Notes: a model not told the origin generated them from the letters alone. A stretch of DNA of 33,932 nt from Natrinema sp. DC36 (GCF_020405225.1 NZ_CP084478.1:1-33932), one strand, 5' to 3'. Counted from the first letter of the stretch, positions 1 through 7,014 are shown. Made by a program: numbers and translations.

Positions 1-129
1 GTCTCACGCTCACACGGGAAGCAGGGAATCCACATCTCCACCCATCCACCCGACCATCACCAGTTGCCCTCCCTCATCCCCCACTCTTGGCACTGTCAGA
101 GGCCGTAGCCGCCCTTTCCACGTTTTAAA

Positions 130-147
130 CTGTATATGGCTATACAG
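130..147. promoter_or_regulatory. Palindrome upstream of parA
   Basis: CTGTATA (130-136) and TATACAG (141-147) form a perfect 7-bp inverted repeat around TGGC. It lies about 30 bases before the TATA-like box of the parA-like gene, where an activator or repressor could bind. A similar TGTATA...TATACA palindrome occurs at 12536-12552. No protein can be assigned. Bases 1-129 hold no gene or repeat that I can see. Confidence 0.45.
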
Positions 148-170
148 AGCTTTGGCCGCGACTGGTAGGA

Positions 171-215
171 ATACTTTTAAGTTATGCGCAAACGTTTGCG
201 CAAACGGAAACGCAA
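171..215 (+). promoter_or_regulatory. parA promoter with palindromic operator
   Basis: A TATA-like stretch (ACTTTTAA, about 173-180) sits where a haloarchaeal TATA box would place the transcript start near 203-206. The perfect 18-bp palindrome TGCGCAAACGTTTGCGCA at 185-202 overlaps that predicted start, and the shifted palindrome CGTTTGCGCAAACG (193-206) overlaps it in turn. A protein bound there would block transcription, so autoregulation by ParA or its partner is likely. Relatives of the motif recur at 1460-1479, 2164-2184 and 2214-2234. Confidence 0.6.
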
Positions 216-1073
216 ATGTATAACAATAGCAAACGAGCAGCGACCTTCCTCGATAAGGGGGGAACTGGTAAAACGACCTCTGCAGCGCATCTCGGCGTCG
301 GTCTCGCCGAACAAGGAGAAGACGTCCTCTTGATCGACCTCGCCGGGAAACAGGGGGACCTCGCGAAACACTTCGGCGTCTGGGGCGACGTCCAGGACCA
401 GATCGAAGCCGACGACGACTGGCCGAACATCTCGACGGTATTCGCCGAGGAGTGGGGACAAATCGCCTCGAAGCTGGGCGACGCGGCCGTTGAGAGCCTA
501 ATCATCGAAACCGGCGAGGGCGTCGACCTGATCCCCGCACATCCGGGGCTCGACTCGCTTGACGCAGATCTCGGAAACATCGACGACGCTCGCGAGCGCT
601 ACTCTCGCCTCGAGGAGTTCCTTGACGAGTTCATCGATCCACTGTACGACGTTGTCATCATCGACCTCCCGGGGCTGACGAATAACGTGTCCTACAACGG
701 GCTTTGGGCGACGAAGAACGTCATCGCGCCGGTCGAGATGGGGCCGTTCGAGAGTGAACAGGCCACGGCGCTGCGACGCGACCTCGATAAGATCGAGGAC
801 CAGTTCGACGTCGACGTTGAGCTCGCGATGATCCTCCCGAACAAGGTCGACTCGAGAACGAAGCTCGCGACGGAGTATCTCGAGGACTTTGGTGAGGAGT
901 ACGAAGACGCGATCGCGCCGGCGCACGTCCCGGTCTCGCAGGACATCCGGAACGCTGCCGACGCCGGCCAGACTGTGTTCGCCCTCGAGGAGCCATCGTC
1001 GACGGCGACGCGCGCACGAGATGCATTCATGGAAAACGCCTCAGCGCTGCAGAAACGACTAGGTGGTAACTGA
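216..1073 (+). CDS. parA: ParA/Soj-type partition ATPase
   Basis: Predicted 285-residue cytoplasmic P-loop ATPase of the ParA/MinD superfamily, which moves plasmid copies by ATP-dependent DNA binding. The deviant Walker A motif KGGTGKTT lies at residues 14-21, with the first Lys typical of this family. The switch region LLIDLAGKQGDL follows at about 38-49, and a Walker B strand VVIIDLPG lies near 145-152. The length fits a small ParA without an N-terminal DNA-binding domain. The ATG at 216 is close behind the promoter and operator. The gene overlaps the next start (TGATG at 1071-1075), so the two form a partition pair. Family assignment is firm; the role in this element is inferred. Confidence 0.93.
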   Translation: MYNNSKRAATFLDKGGTGKTTSAAHLGVGLAEQGEDVLLIDLAGKQGDLAKHFGVWGDVQDQIEADDDWPNISTVFAEEWGQIASKLGDAAVESLIIETGEGVDLIPAHPGLDSLDADLGNIDDARERYSRLEEFLDEFIDPLYDVVIIDLPGLTNNVSYNGLWATKNVIAPVEMGPFESEQATALRRDLDKIEDQFDVDVELAMILPNKVDSRTKLATEYLEDFGEEYEDAIAPAHVPVSQDIRNAADAGQTVFALEEPSSTATRARDAFMENASALQKRLGGN

Positions 1074-1453
1074 TGAGCGACCTCGATGAACTCAGAGACG
1101 CGACCCAGAAAGGAGATCGGCTCGACGAATCGAACAACGACTCGGATGAGGACCTCGTCGACGAGATCGTCGGCGCGATCACCGAGGTCGAATCCGGTGA
1201 TCGACCGAAGACGATCGCCGTTCGCGACCAGCCGATCGCCGCGCTGCTCGCCGCGCTCGACGAGGCCGACCAGGATGAGATGGTCGACGTCGGCCACGCC
1301 CTCGAGGACGCGCTCAATCGTGACCACTCCGACGAGTTCGATCGGTCGGAGATCGCTCGACTGGCGTTCCGCGTCGGCCTCCAGGAGGCGGCGCCGGAGA
1401 TAATGGACCAACTGGGCGAGGCGATCGGGAAGCACGCTCAGCAGAACGTCTAA
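1073..1453 (+). CDS. ParA partner, candidate centromere-binding protein
   Basis: Acidic 126-residue protein translationally coupled to parA (stop TGA at 1071-1073, start ATG at 1073). The first 50 residues are low-complexity and acidic. The rest looks mostly helical, with a segment (about residues 85-105, including RSEIARLAFRVGLQEAA) that could be part of a ribbon-helix-helix or helix-turn-helix fold. No ParB nuclease motifs are visible. Position directly behind parA and next to palindromic repeats fits a small adaptor binding the centromere and ParA, but this rests on context only. The last 38 bases of the gene belong to a 64-bp sequence repeated at 2121-2184. Confidence 0.7.
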   Translation: MSDLDELRDATQKGDRLDESNNDSDEDLVDEIVGAITEVESGDRPKTIAVRDQPIAALLAALDEADQDEMVDVGHALEDALNRDHSDEFDRSEIARLAFRVGLQEAAPEIMDQLGEAIGKHAQQNV

Positions 1454-1479
1454 CAGAATCGTTTGCGTTTGCGTAAACG
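1416..1479 (+). repeat. 64-bp direct repeat, copy 1
   Basis: This segment covers the 3' end of the parA partner gene, its stop codon and a GTTTGCGTTTGCGTAAACG operator-like motif. It matches 2121-2184 at 62 of 64 positions. The copies are 705 bases apart and bracket three small genes (1496-2104). Confidence 0.9.
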
Positions 1480-1495
1480 CAATCATAAACAATAT

Positions 1496-1747
1496 ATGAA
1501 CGAGCCACACGATTCAGAGGAAACACGTATTGAACAGCCGGAGACGGACGTCAAAGGGAATCGAATCGAATATGTGTACGTCGTGTACCGGCCAGCCGCG
1601 AACAGCGATCTCGGTCGCTGCGAGATACTCGGCGTCCACAAGAGCGAGGAAAGTGCAGAGAGCCACCGAGAGGCTGCCTCGTTGATGGGTGACTGCGAGA
1701 TTGAGGAGAAGGACCTGAAGCCCCACGGTGATTGGAATGCCCAGTGA
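1496..1747 (+). CDS. Small acidic hypothetical protein
   Basis: An 83-residue acidic protein starting MNEPHDSEE. I chose the ATG at 1496 over the TTG at 1463, because the upstream stretch translates the repeated operator motif into RLRKR. The centre (NRIEYVYVVYRPAANSDLGRCEI) looks like two beta strands, and the C-terminal half contains an HREAASLMGDCEI helix. I do not recognise the family. It is the first gene of a three-gene cassette and overlaps the next gene by 11 bases. The GTTTGCG-type motif at 1460-1479 probably controls it. Confidence 0.6.
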   Translation: MNEPHDSEETRIEQPETDVKGNRIEYVYVVYRPAANSDLGRCEILGVHKSEESAESHREAASLMGDCEIEEKDLKPHGDWNAQ

Positions 1748-1916
1748 GGAATCCCCATCCCGACTTGGTCAGGGCACCGGAAACAGCGTCTGGGCCTGCA
1801 ACCAGTGCAACGTCGTACTGCTGGACTCGGACCGGCCAAACTGGTGTCCAGTCTGCAAGCAACGCGAGGAAAGCACTCACACGCCGGATCAACTGTTTCG
1901 GGAGGCTACGCTATGA
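1737..1916 (+). CDS. Small zinc-ribbon protein
   Basis: A 59-residue protein with paired metal-binding knuckles CNQC and CPVC separated by about 16 residues, a zinc-ribbon or rubredoxin-like arrangement. The ATG at 1737 overlaps the previous gene by 11 bases; a GTG at 1728 is also in frame. The stop overlaps the following ATG (ATGA at 1913-1916). Such mini-proteins are common on haloarchaeal elements, but partner and role cannot be read from sequence. Confidence 0.6.
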   Translation: MPSEESPSRLGQGTGNSVWACNQCNVVLLDSDRPNWCPVCKQREESTHTPDQLFREATL

Positions 1917-2104
1917 CTACTGGCGAGAAGTCTCCAACGCGGATTGAACGTGCTCGAGAAAGCCGCCTCGAACGATGGGGGACAATCGCTCTGATCGGAG
2001 TGTGGATTCCGACTGTGATCGCGTTCCCGAGTTCGTTCCCGGTAGCAGTCGCGTGTCTGGTCATCTGGATAGCGATTCTCGGCAGCAAACAGGTGATTGG
2101 ATGA
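1913..2104 (+). CDS. Small membrane protein, two helices
   Basis: A 63-residue protein with a basic N-terminal half (SPTRIERARESRLERW) followed by two closely spaced hydrophobic segments at about residues 23-38 and 42-58. It probably inserts as a hairpin with the charged region in the cytoplasm. It is coupled to the zinc-ribbon gene by an ATGA overlap. Function unknown. Confidence 0.55.
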   Translation: MTTGEKSPTRIERARESRLERWGTIALIGVWIPTVIAFPSSFPVAVACLVIWIAILGSKQVIG

Positions 2105-2181
2105 GCGAGAACTCCCCACTGCGAGGCGATCGGGAAGCACGCTCAGCAAAACGTCTAACACAATCGTTTGCGTTTGCGTAA
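2101..2181 (+). pseudogene. Short ORF created by the duplicated parA-partner tail
   Basis: A 26-codon ORF starts at 2101 with an ATGA overlap to the preceding gene and runs through the second copy of the 64-bp repeat. It reads that repeat in a different frame from the parA partner gene, so it looks like a by-product of the duplication and probably not a functional protein. A real micro-protein cannot be excluded. Confidence 0.4.
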
Positions 2182-2184
2182 ACG
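2121..2184 (+). repeat. 64-bp direct repeat, copy 2
   Basis: This is the second copy of the sequence at 1416-1479 (two mismatches). It carries a remnant of the parA partner 3' end and the operator-like motif but no matching upstream coding sequence. It marks the far border of the three-gene cassette. Confidence 0.9.
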
Positions 2185-2269
2185 GAAACATATACGCAGA
2201 TGAATCGCTTCAATCGTTTGCGTTTGCGTAAACGGAAACATATACGCAGATGAATCGCTTCAATCGTTT
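2161..2269 (+). repeat. 50-bp tandem repeat with operator motif and start codon
   Basis: Bases 2161-2210 are repeated exactly at 2211-2260, and the first nine bases recur at 2261-2269. Each unit contains GTTTGCGTTTGCGTAAACG, the sequence ACATATACGC and an ATG (2200 and 2250). The first ATG opens a 17-codon ORF ending inside the second unit; the second ATG opens the 190-codon gene. The operator and start region therefore seem to have been duplicated. Confidence 0.9.
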
Positions 2270-2822
2270 TCCATCGGAAGAGTACAGCGAGTTCGTCGAC
2301 GTCGTCCAGGAGTACACCGACGCCGATCACGAACCAGGGGAGGATGTCCTCCGTGCGCTCGCCGACGCCCTCGAGGACCATCTCCGAGAGGGCTTCAAGA
2401 GACGATGGGGCGTCGATGAGGCCGCCGACACTGCCTGCATCCGCCGCGAGATCACCGGCGCCGACGAGTGCGAGTGCGGGTCGACGTCCGCCCGCTCGTG
2501 GATCCATCGCGAACAGGAGGCAGTCGGCGGTCGCGATGATCCGCCCCACGCGGCGCCGCACAGCGATCACGCGACGCTCTGGCTCGATGACGGCGAGCCG
2601 GTTTTATATTCGATGCACATCTCGATGCCGGAGATCCAAAGCGTCTCGAGGACCGCAGCGCCGGATGGCGAGACGATACGCAACGGCTGGTTCGACATCT
2701 TCGAGTTCGCGCAGCACTGGGGCCTCGAGGTCGGCGTGACGCCCTGGAGCCACTATCACGCGTTCTCGCGGACGAACGTCGTCCTTTACTCGCCGGAGTG
2801 GATGAACAGCCCCAGATCCTAA
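2250..2822 (+). CDS. Hypothetical protein after the tandem operator
   Basis: A 190-residue protein of unknown family. An acidic helical N-terminal half (about residues 10-55) is followed by a CECG pair near residues 71-74 and a probable alpha/beta C-terminal half with several His and Trp residues (WGLEVGVTPWSHYHAFSR). No catalytic motif is certain. It is preceded by two copies of the GTTTGCG-type operator and so probably shares control with parA. Its stop overlaps the convergent integrase stop by four bases. A start further downstream is possible, because the ATG at 2250 lies inside the duplicated unit. Confidence 0.6.
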   Translation: MNRFNRFPSEEYSEFVDVVQEYTDADHEPGEDVLRALADALEDHLREGFKRRWGVDEAADTACIRREITGADECECGSTSARSWIHREQEAVGGRDDPPHAAPHSDHATLWLDDGEPVLYSMHISMPEIQSVSRTAAPDGETIRNGWFDIFEFAQHWGLEVGVTPWSHYHAFSRTNVVLYSPEWMNSPRS

Positions 2823-4531
2823 CTCACTCGAATTTCTTCAAGCAGCGCGGCAACTGCATCCTCCGCGCTCGGTGTGATCCGATTAATCGTCACTCCTCCG
2901 AGCAGCGCAGCGATCGCCACCGCGATTACCTGCGTTGGATCGCCCGCAGCCAGGTCCTGCAGCGATCCGGTCCAGTAGGTCATCGTGAGAGCGATGCCAG
3001 CGAGCAGGAGCCAACTGACGCCGATCTTCGCGGCCGTCGGTCGGTCTGGTGGGTACCCATCGAACTCCGGATGTGCGCGGAGGACCTTGTCCTTCGTCCG
3101 GGCCCAGGCCAGCGCCGCCGACGTCGCGGCCCCGGAGAGCCACGCGATCGCCCCGCCGACCGTCGTCGCCATCGCGGTCTCCCCGGTCTCTTCACGTTCG
3201 GCCTCGAGCGCCTCCGCCATGATGATGATCTGCTCCAGCTGGTCGAACAGTTGCGGTTCGGTCTGGATGACGCTCTCGAGGCGCTGGACCGAGCGGAGAT
3301 CGTCGGAGGTGACATCGCCGTCGATGATCATCTGCCGCAGCCCTTTCTCGGGGGCGGCCGGGTTCGTGACCGTGTGCTGGACGGCCTCGATCTCCGCGTC
3401 GATCGGATGACGACAGTGGATGCAGCGGTCCAGGCCGCGCGGCGTCCAGGTCTCACACGATGCGCATCGGATCGGCGCCGTGTCTTCGGTCTCTTCGATG
3501 TCTTCGACGTCGTGGCCACGCGCGCGAAGAACGCTCGTGTGCGTCGCCTCGCTGAAGGCCGCGATGTAGTGTTCTGGGGAGTCAGTGTTCGGTGCCCAGC
3601 CGAAGCGGCTGCGGAGGTCCCGCTCGTTGATGGTGGCCTGCGCAGCGAGGATCGATGCTGCCGATCGGCGGAAGTGCTGCGGTGAGTTGTCCTTCTCGAA
3701 GTCGATCCGGTCGGCGGCCTTGTCGAAGACGGTCGACAGCGCGCTGTAGCCGAGCCAGTCGTTTTTGTTCAGCTTCGTCCAGATGTACGTCTCCGGCTGC
3801 ATCCCCGGCTCTGTCTCGTGATGTGCGGGATGCTCCTCTTCGATCCATTTCCGCAGGAACGGCGCCCCGACCGAGATGACGACCTCGCGCCGCCCGGTCT
3901 TCGTGTCTGCTGGCAGCGAGAGCATGATCTTGTCCTCGAGGAGGTGGACGTCGCGGTACTGGAGGTCCCAGAGTTCGCTCATCGGCCGCAGGCCGCCGTC
4001 CCACTGGAGCATGACCAAGGCCTTGTCGCGGGTATGGTCCAGGCCCTTGACCATCAGCACGACGTCGGTGTAGCGGATGATGTTCCCCGGCTTCGGCGCC
4101 GGGTCGCGTTCGACGTCCTTCGATGGCGAGATCCGTTCGAAGCGCTCGGGGCGATCGCCGTCGATCAGGAGCTCGGCGAAGACGCGCAGCGCCGAGAGCG
4201 GGGACTGCTTCGAGTAGCCGCTGTAGTCCTGGTCATCGATCCACATCAGCATCTCGTCGACGGCCGCCTGGCCACGCTCGCCCTCCTGGAGGGATGCCGC
4301 GAGTTCCCCGGTCTCGAGTGCAAGCATCAGCGTCTGTTTCAGGAGGTTCGAGTGCTGGTAGCCGCCGAATCGGCTCTGGGCAGCGTTGATCCGTCTGATC
4401 TCTTCATCGAATTCGATGAGGACCTCCCGATCGGCATCGGAGAGATCGGTCTCACGTTTATCGGGTGGTCCGTCGATCCGTTCCCGGAGGGACCTGACCC
4501 GGGCTTGTGCGTAGTCGTCTGAGAGGGACAT
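2819..4531 (-). CDS. Tyrosine recombinase with zinc ribbon and C-terminal membrane helices
   Basis: A 570-residue site-specific recombinase. A helical core-binding region (about residues 30-130) precedes a catalytic domain with the expected Arg182 (GGLRPMSE), Lys211 (ADTKTGRR), His286 and Arg289 (HFRR), Trp312 in the second-His position and Tyr322 (EHYIA). A CxxC...CxxC zinc ribbon follows (Cys356, 359, 370, 373), then an acidic linker. The last 130 residues contain two or three hydrophobic segments (about 445-465, 500-518, 532-550). Typical integrases end after the catalytic Tyr, so the tail is unusual and predicts a membrane-tethered enzyme. A TATA-like box at 4555-4563 places the transcript start at the ATG. 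Recombinase identity is firm; which DNA site it uses is unknown. Confidence 0.92.
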   Translation of the reverse strand: MSLSDDYAQARVRSLRERIDGPPDKRETDLSDADREVLIEFDEEIRRINAAQSRFGGYQHSNLLKQTLMLALETGELAASLQEGERGQAAVDEMLMWIDDQDYSGYSKQSPLSALRVFAELLIDGDRPERFERISPSKDVERDPAPKPGNIIRYTDVVLMVKGLDHTRDKALVMLQWDGGLRPMSELWDLQYRDVHLLEDKIMLSLPADTKTGRREVVISVGAPFLRKWIEEEHPAHHETEPGMQPETYIWTKLNKNDWLGYSALSTVFDKAADRIDFEKDNSPQHFRRSAASILAAQATINERDLRSRFGWAPNTDSPEHYIAAFSEATHTSVLRARGHDVEDIEETEDTAPIRCASCETWTPRGLDRCIHCRHPIDAEIEAVQHTVTNPAAPEKGLRQMIIDGDVTSDDLRSVQRLESVIQTEPQLFDQLEQIIIMAEALEAEREETGETAMATTVGGAIAWLSGAATSAALAWARTKDKVLRAHPEFDGYPPDRPTAAKIGVSWLLLAGIALTMTYWTGSLQDLAAGDPTQVIAVAIAALLGGVTINRITPSAEDAVAALLEEIRVS

Positions 4532-4554
4532 ATCAACGAGTATGAAGGGGTGAC

Positions 4555-4563
4555 GGATAAAAC
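4555..4563 (-). promoter_or_regulatory. TATA-like box of the membrane-tailed recombinase gene
   Basis: Read on the minus strand, GTTTTATCC centres about 27 bases before the ATG at 4531. That spacing fits a leaderless haloarchaeal transcript. Confidence 0.5.
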
Positions 4564-4688
4564 CTTAGGCTGGAATTTAACATTCCCAAAGTGGATACAG
4601 CGTTGAGTCCTACATTCCGACACAGATTACTTAAACTGCGTGTAGAAATACAAGCCTTTTTTATGGTATATCGACAATCCTCTCTCGA

Positions 4689-4743
4689 GCACAGGAGGTC
4701 CACGAGAACGGGACCCGGTGCTGAAGACACCGAACCCCTGTGC
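4689..4743 (+). ncRNA. Three-way-junction structured element in the 5' leader
   Basis: Three perfect stems pack into 55 bases. P1 pairs GCACAGG (4689-4695) with CCTGTGC (4737-4743), P2 pairs GGTCC (4697-4701) with GGACC (4711-4715), and P3 pairs CGGTG (4716-4720) with CACCG (4728-4732). Only one base separates P1 from P2 and none separates P2 from P3. The strand entering P1 and P2 contains a strong Shine-Dalgarno-like AGGAGGT (4693-4699). The element ends eight bases before the ATG at 4752. It could be a translational control element of the recombinase operon, or a folded DNA attachment site, since recombinase genes lie on both sides. It lacks a T-loop or anticodon arm, so it is not a tRNA. 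Confidence 0.5.
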
Positions 4744-4751
4744 CGCCTACG

Positions 4752-5036
4752 ATGACGACGAGAGACGATACGAACGCCAGGAGTGATAACTCTGGCGTAC
4801 AGACCGACTCAGACGCACAGGACGTGCTCGACTGCCTGCGACGAAACGGCGGTCGAGAGCGAAGACAGCGGATCCTCTACGCGACGCAGCTGCCCCAGAC
4901 CCTCCTCGATGATGTCCTCCTGGACCTCGAGGCCGCGGGCTACATCGTGATCGTGCCGAGTTACGCCGGTGACCGGGTGATCCTCACGGAACTGGTCGAC
5001 TCGGAAACGATCAAATCGATAGCGGGGTGGCGCTGA
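4752..5036 (+). CDS. Small winged-helix-like DNA-binding protein
   Basis: A 94-residue protein starting MTTRDDTNAR after a structured leader; an in-frame GTG at 4740 falls inside the P1 stem and is less likely. Residues about 26-80 resemble a winged helix: a helix (AQDVLDCLRRNGG), a second segment ending in LPQTLLDDVLLDLEAAGYIVIV as the recognition helix and wing, and a C-terminal strand. First gene of a three-gene operon ending in a recombinase (TGATG junction at 5034-5038), so it may regulate recombination or bind the recombination site. A TATA-like run near 4656-4672 would give a leader of about 60 bases. Confidence 0.6.
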   Translation: MTTRDDTNARSDNSGVQTDSDAQDVLDCLRRNGGRERRQRILYATQLPQTLLDDVLLDLEAAGYIVIVPSYAGDRVILTELVDSETIKSIAGWR

Positions 5037-5437
5037 TGGACGTCGACGACGAGACACTCGCGTTGTTCGCGTCACTGAAGCTGGGACTGCGACCAGCAGA
5101 GGCACACGAGATCATCAGCAACGAACGGCGCCGTGTCCTCATCCGCGAACTGGCCGCCGTCGACGAAACCGACCATCGCGGAGAGATCGTCGTCGACGTC
5201 AGCGAGCTCGCCGAGGCGATCGCCGCAGCGGAGGCCGGGATCACACCGGACGAGGTCTCAAGGAAACACCGTCGTCGCGTGTACATCGCGCTGCTCCAGA
5301 GCCATGCGCCGCTGCTGGACTCCTACGGCGTGGTCCGGTTCTTTGACCGGCCGAAGAAGATCCAGGCCAGCAGCGAGGTCGACGCACTCGCCACGATCCT
5401 TGAGGCGATCCGTGTCGCGTGTTGGAGGGCAGAGTGA
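5036..5437 (+). CDS. DUF7344-like haloarchaeal HTH protein
   Basis: A 133-residue protein matching the pattern I associate, from memory, with the haloarchaeal DUF7344 HTH domain. It has NERRRVLIRELAAVD (about residues 22-36), a strand-helix segment IVVDVSELAEAIAAAEAG, RKHRRRVYIALLQSHAPLLDS (about 78-98), and a wing GVVRFFD. Such proteins are taken to be transcription regulators with a winged helix. It is coupled on both sides by TGATG overlaps (5034-5038 and 5435-5439), so its product is made together with the downstream recombinase and may direct or regulate it. Confidence 0.75.
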   Translation: MDVDDETLALFASLKLGLRPAEAHEIISNERRRVLIRELAAVDETDHRGEIVVDVSELAEAIAAAEAGITPDEVSRKHRRRVYIALLQSHAPLLDSYGVVRFFDRPKKIQASSEVDALATILEAIRVACWRAE

Positions 5438-6225
5438 TGGCGTCCGATCGGACGCACAGCCGCGAGTTCGCGCTGAACGAACGGGAGTTCGAGCTGTTGC
5501 TCCGCGGCGCTCGAGAGCTGAAAGAGCCGTTTGATTTCGAGGCGCGGCTCGTGATCCACCTCGCAGCGAAGTTGGGGCTGCGCGCCGGCGAGATCGCGCA
5601 CCTCCGTACGGACTGGATCAATTTCTACGAACGGGTCATCGAGATCCCGCAGTTCGATGAGTGCGACTTCGGGAGCGACGGCGGCGTCTGTGGCTACTGC
5701 CGAGGCCGGGCGCGAGACCGGATCGAGACGATCAACCTCTCCCTCGAGGAGGCGAAAGAGGAGATCCGCGACGAGCACGGCGCCGACGTCGTCGACGATC
5801 TCGACGAGGCGACGCTCGAGAAGATGGCGAAGAAAAAACAAGAGGAGACAAACATCACGATGGAAGAGGCCCTCGAAGAGCGCTGGAATCCGAAGACGTC
5901 CGCGGGATCACGAGCGGTTCCGTTCGACTTCGACGTCCGGACCCAGATGTGCATCGAGGAGTTCGCAGACCAGTATGATCGCTTTCCGAAGTCCAGAGCG
6001 ACGGTGAACCGTCGAATCAACCAGGCCGCTGAGGAAGCTGGCCTCGAGGAGCGTGTGTTCCCGCACGCGCTGCGGGCGACGTCGGCCTCGCTGCTGGTCC
6101 TGCACGGAGTCAGTGCGCACTCCCTGATGGCGATTCTCGGCTGGGAGGACATTTCGACTGCGAGGGTGTACATCTCCTCTAACGAACAGTCAGCAGCGAA
6201 CGAGGTGAGAAGCAAGCACCGCTAG
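5437..6225 (+). CDS. Tyrosine recombinase with cysteine-rich insertion
   Basis: A 262-residue recombinase with a short N-terminal region and a catalytic domain. Conserved residues are Arg49 (GLRAGE), Lys153 (NPKTSAGSR), His210 and Arg213 (HALR), Trp236 (ILGWED) and Tyr245 (RVYIS). Between the first strands and Lys153 there is an insertion of about 75 residues: a Cys cluster (Cys76, 85, 88) and a long charged helix with a KKKQEE stretch. The Cys cluster may bind metal. The core-binding domain is much reduced, so partner proteins from the two upstream genes may help bind DNA. It is the third gene of the operon. Divergent from the 2819-4531 recombinase, it is the second of three in the window. 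Confidence 0.9.
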   Translation: MASDRTHSREFALNEREFELLLRGARELKEPFDFEARLVIHLAAKLGLRAGEIAHLRTDWINFYERVIEIPQFDECDFGSDGGVCGYCRGRARDRIETINLSLEEAKEEIRDEHGADVVDDLDEATLEKMAKKKQEETNITMEEALEERWNPKTSAGSRAVPFDFDVRTQMCIEEFADQYDRFPKSRATVNRRINQAAEEAGLEERVFPHALRATSASLLVLHGVSAHSLMAILGWEDISTARVYISSNEQSAANEVRSKHR

Positions 6226-6266
6226 GGCGCTATCCCCTACTCAATATTTGTGAGTTCATAGCTCAT

Positions 6267-6716
6267 CTATCGATTATCCGTGTAGCTAGCTATGAATTCC
6301 CCCTCTGTGGTCTGGAGCGGCTGAAATTCTCCTTTGATGTATACCGCACTCTTAACAACATCTCGGAAGAGGCTCTCTGCTGCCGCTGCGGGCCCCTCGA
6401 TAAAGAGATACGAAGCGTAGCCAGTTTTGTCTCGCTCTTCCCTCCCATCTGCTGTAATCACGCTTTCTGTTCGCTCTCTCGTAGGATCTTCCGCAGTCCA
6501 TAGTGAGAGTCCGTCTGTGGCAGTCCACTGGTGGGAAGTGGCTCCAGGAGCTGCCTGGGGGTGCTGTCCTGTGTACTCCAGCCCATGTTCCCGCGCCAGG
6601 TCTCTAAACGTCTCACCGTCACCAAAATCAGTATAATGTAACTCTGCGAAAGCGAATGTCGTATCTGATTCCTCCCGACACTTCTGGCAATGGGTCGTGA
6701 TTCCGCTATCCGTCAT
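6267..6716 (-). CDS. Hypothetical protein with CxxC motif
   Basis: A 149-residue protein whose N-terminus carries a CQKC knuckle near residues 10-13 with no obvious second pair. The middle has aromatic and charged segments (FGDGETFRDLAREHGLEY, HQWTATDGLSLW), and the C-terminal part looks alpha/beta. I do not recognise it. Codon use is less GC-biased by eye than in the recombinase operon. It overlaps the upstream regulator by four bases (ATGA-type at 6713-6716), so the two form a regulator-effector pair. Confidence 0.6.
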   Translation of the reverse strand: MTDSGITTHCQKCREESDTTFAFAELHYTDFGDGETFRDLAREHGLEYTGQHPQAAPGATSHQWTATDGLSLWTAEDPTRERTESVITADGREERDKTGYASYLFIEGPAAAAESLFRDVVKSAVYIKGEFQPLQTTEGEFIASYTDNR

Positions 6717-6979
6717 AGTAGGATCCCGTCTTTAACCTCAACGCCATCGGGAGATACGAACCGAACGGTCCCATCGTCCAATACTTCTCGCTTGAGCCAG
6801 CCGGCGGCAGCGATCACGTTCAATGTCTCGCGAGCGGTACGCTCGGAGACGTCGGCGATCTCGGCGATCTTTTCCGGCCTGGCCGACTCCCCGTTCACAA
6901 TCGTGCGCGCAAGGCTGTACTTCCAGACACGGTCGCGGGTCCGTTCTTGTACCATACATGTGAATAATTGCTTAACCAT
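6713..6979 (-). CDS. Winged-helix transcription regulator
   Basis: An 88-residue DNA-binding protein. The helix-turn-helix is clear: ARPEKIAEIADVSERTARET followed by LNVIAAAGWLKRE and a wing (DDGTVRFVSPDG). I chose the ATG at 6979, because a TATA-like box at 7015-7022 would start the transcript about 13 bases upstream; the ATG at 6955 is an alternative. It is followed by an overlapping hypothetical gene and probably regulates this two-gene unit. Target sites are not identified. Confidence 0.75.
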   Translation of the reverse strand: MVKQLFTCMVQERTRDRVWKYSLARTIVNGESARPEKIAEIADVSERTARETLNVIAAAGWLKREVLDDGTVRFVSPDGVEVKDGILL

Positions 6980-7014
6980 GAAAATACTTTCGTTTGGTAA
7001 TACAGGATACAAGT

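Noticed and set aside
2161-2269. CRISPR repeats
   Set aside because: The two 50-bp units are directly adjacent with no spacers, contain a start codon, and no cas gene is near.
2798-3685. 295-codon plus-strand ORF opposite the recombinase
   Set aside because: The minus strand encodes the conserved recombinase motifs here; the plus-strand product shows only Arg/Asp-rich shadow composition.
4689-4743. tRNA or tRNA remnant
   Set aside because: There is a 7-bp closing stem, but only two further arms in 55 bases, with no anticodon arm, T-loop or CCA-adjacent consensus.
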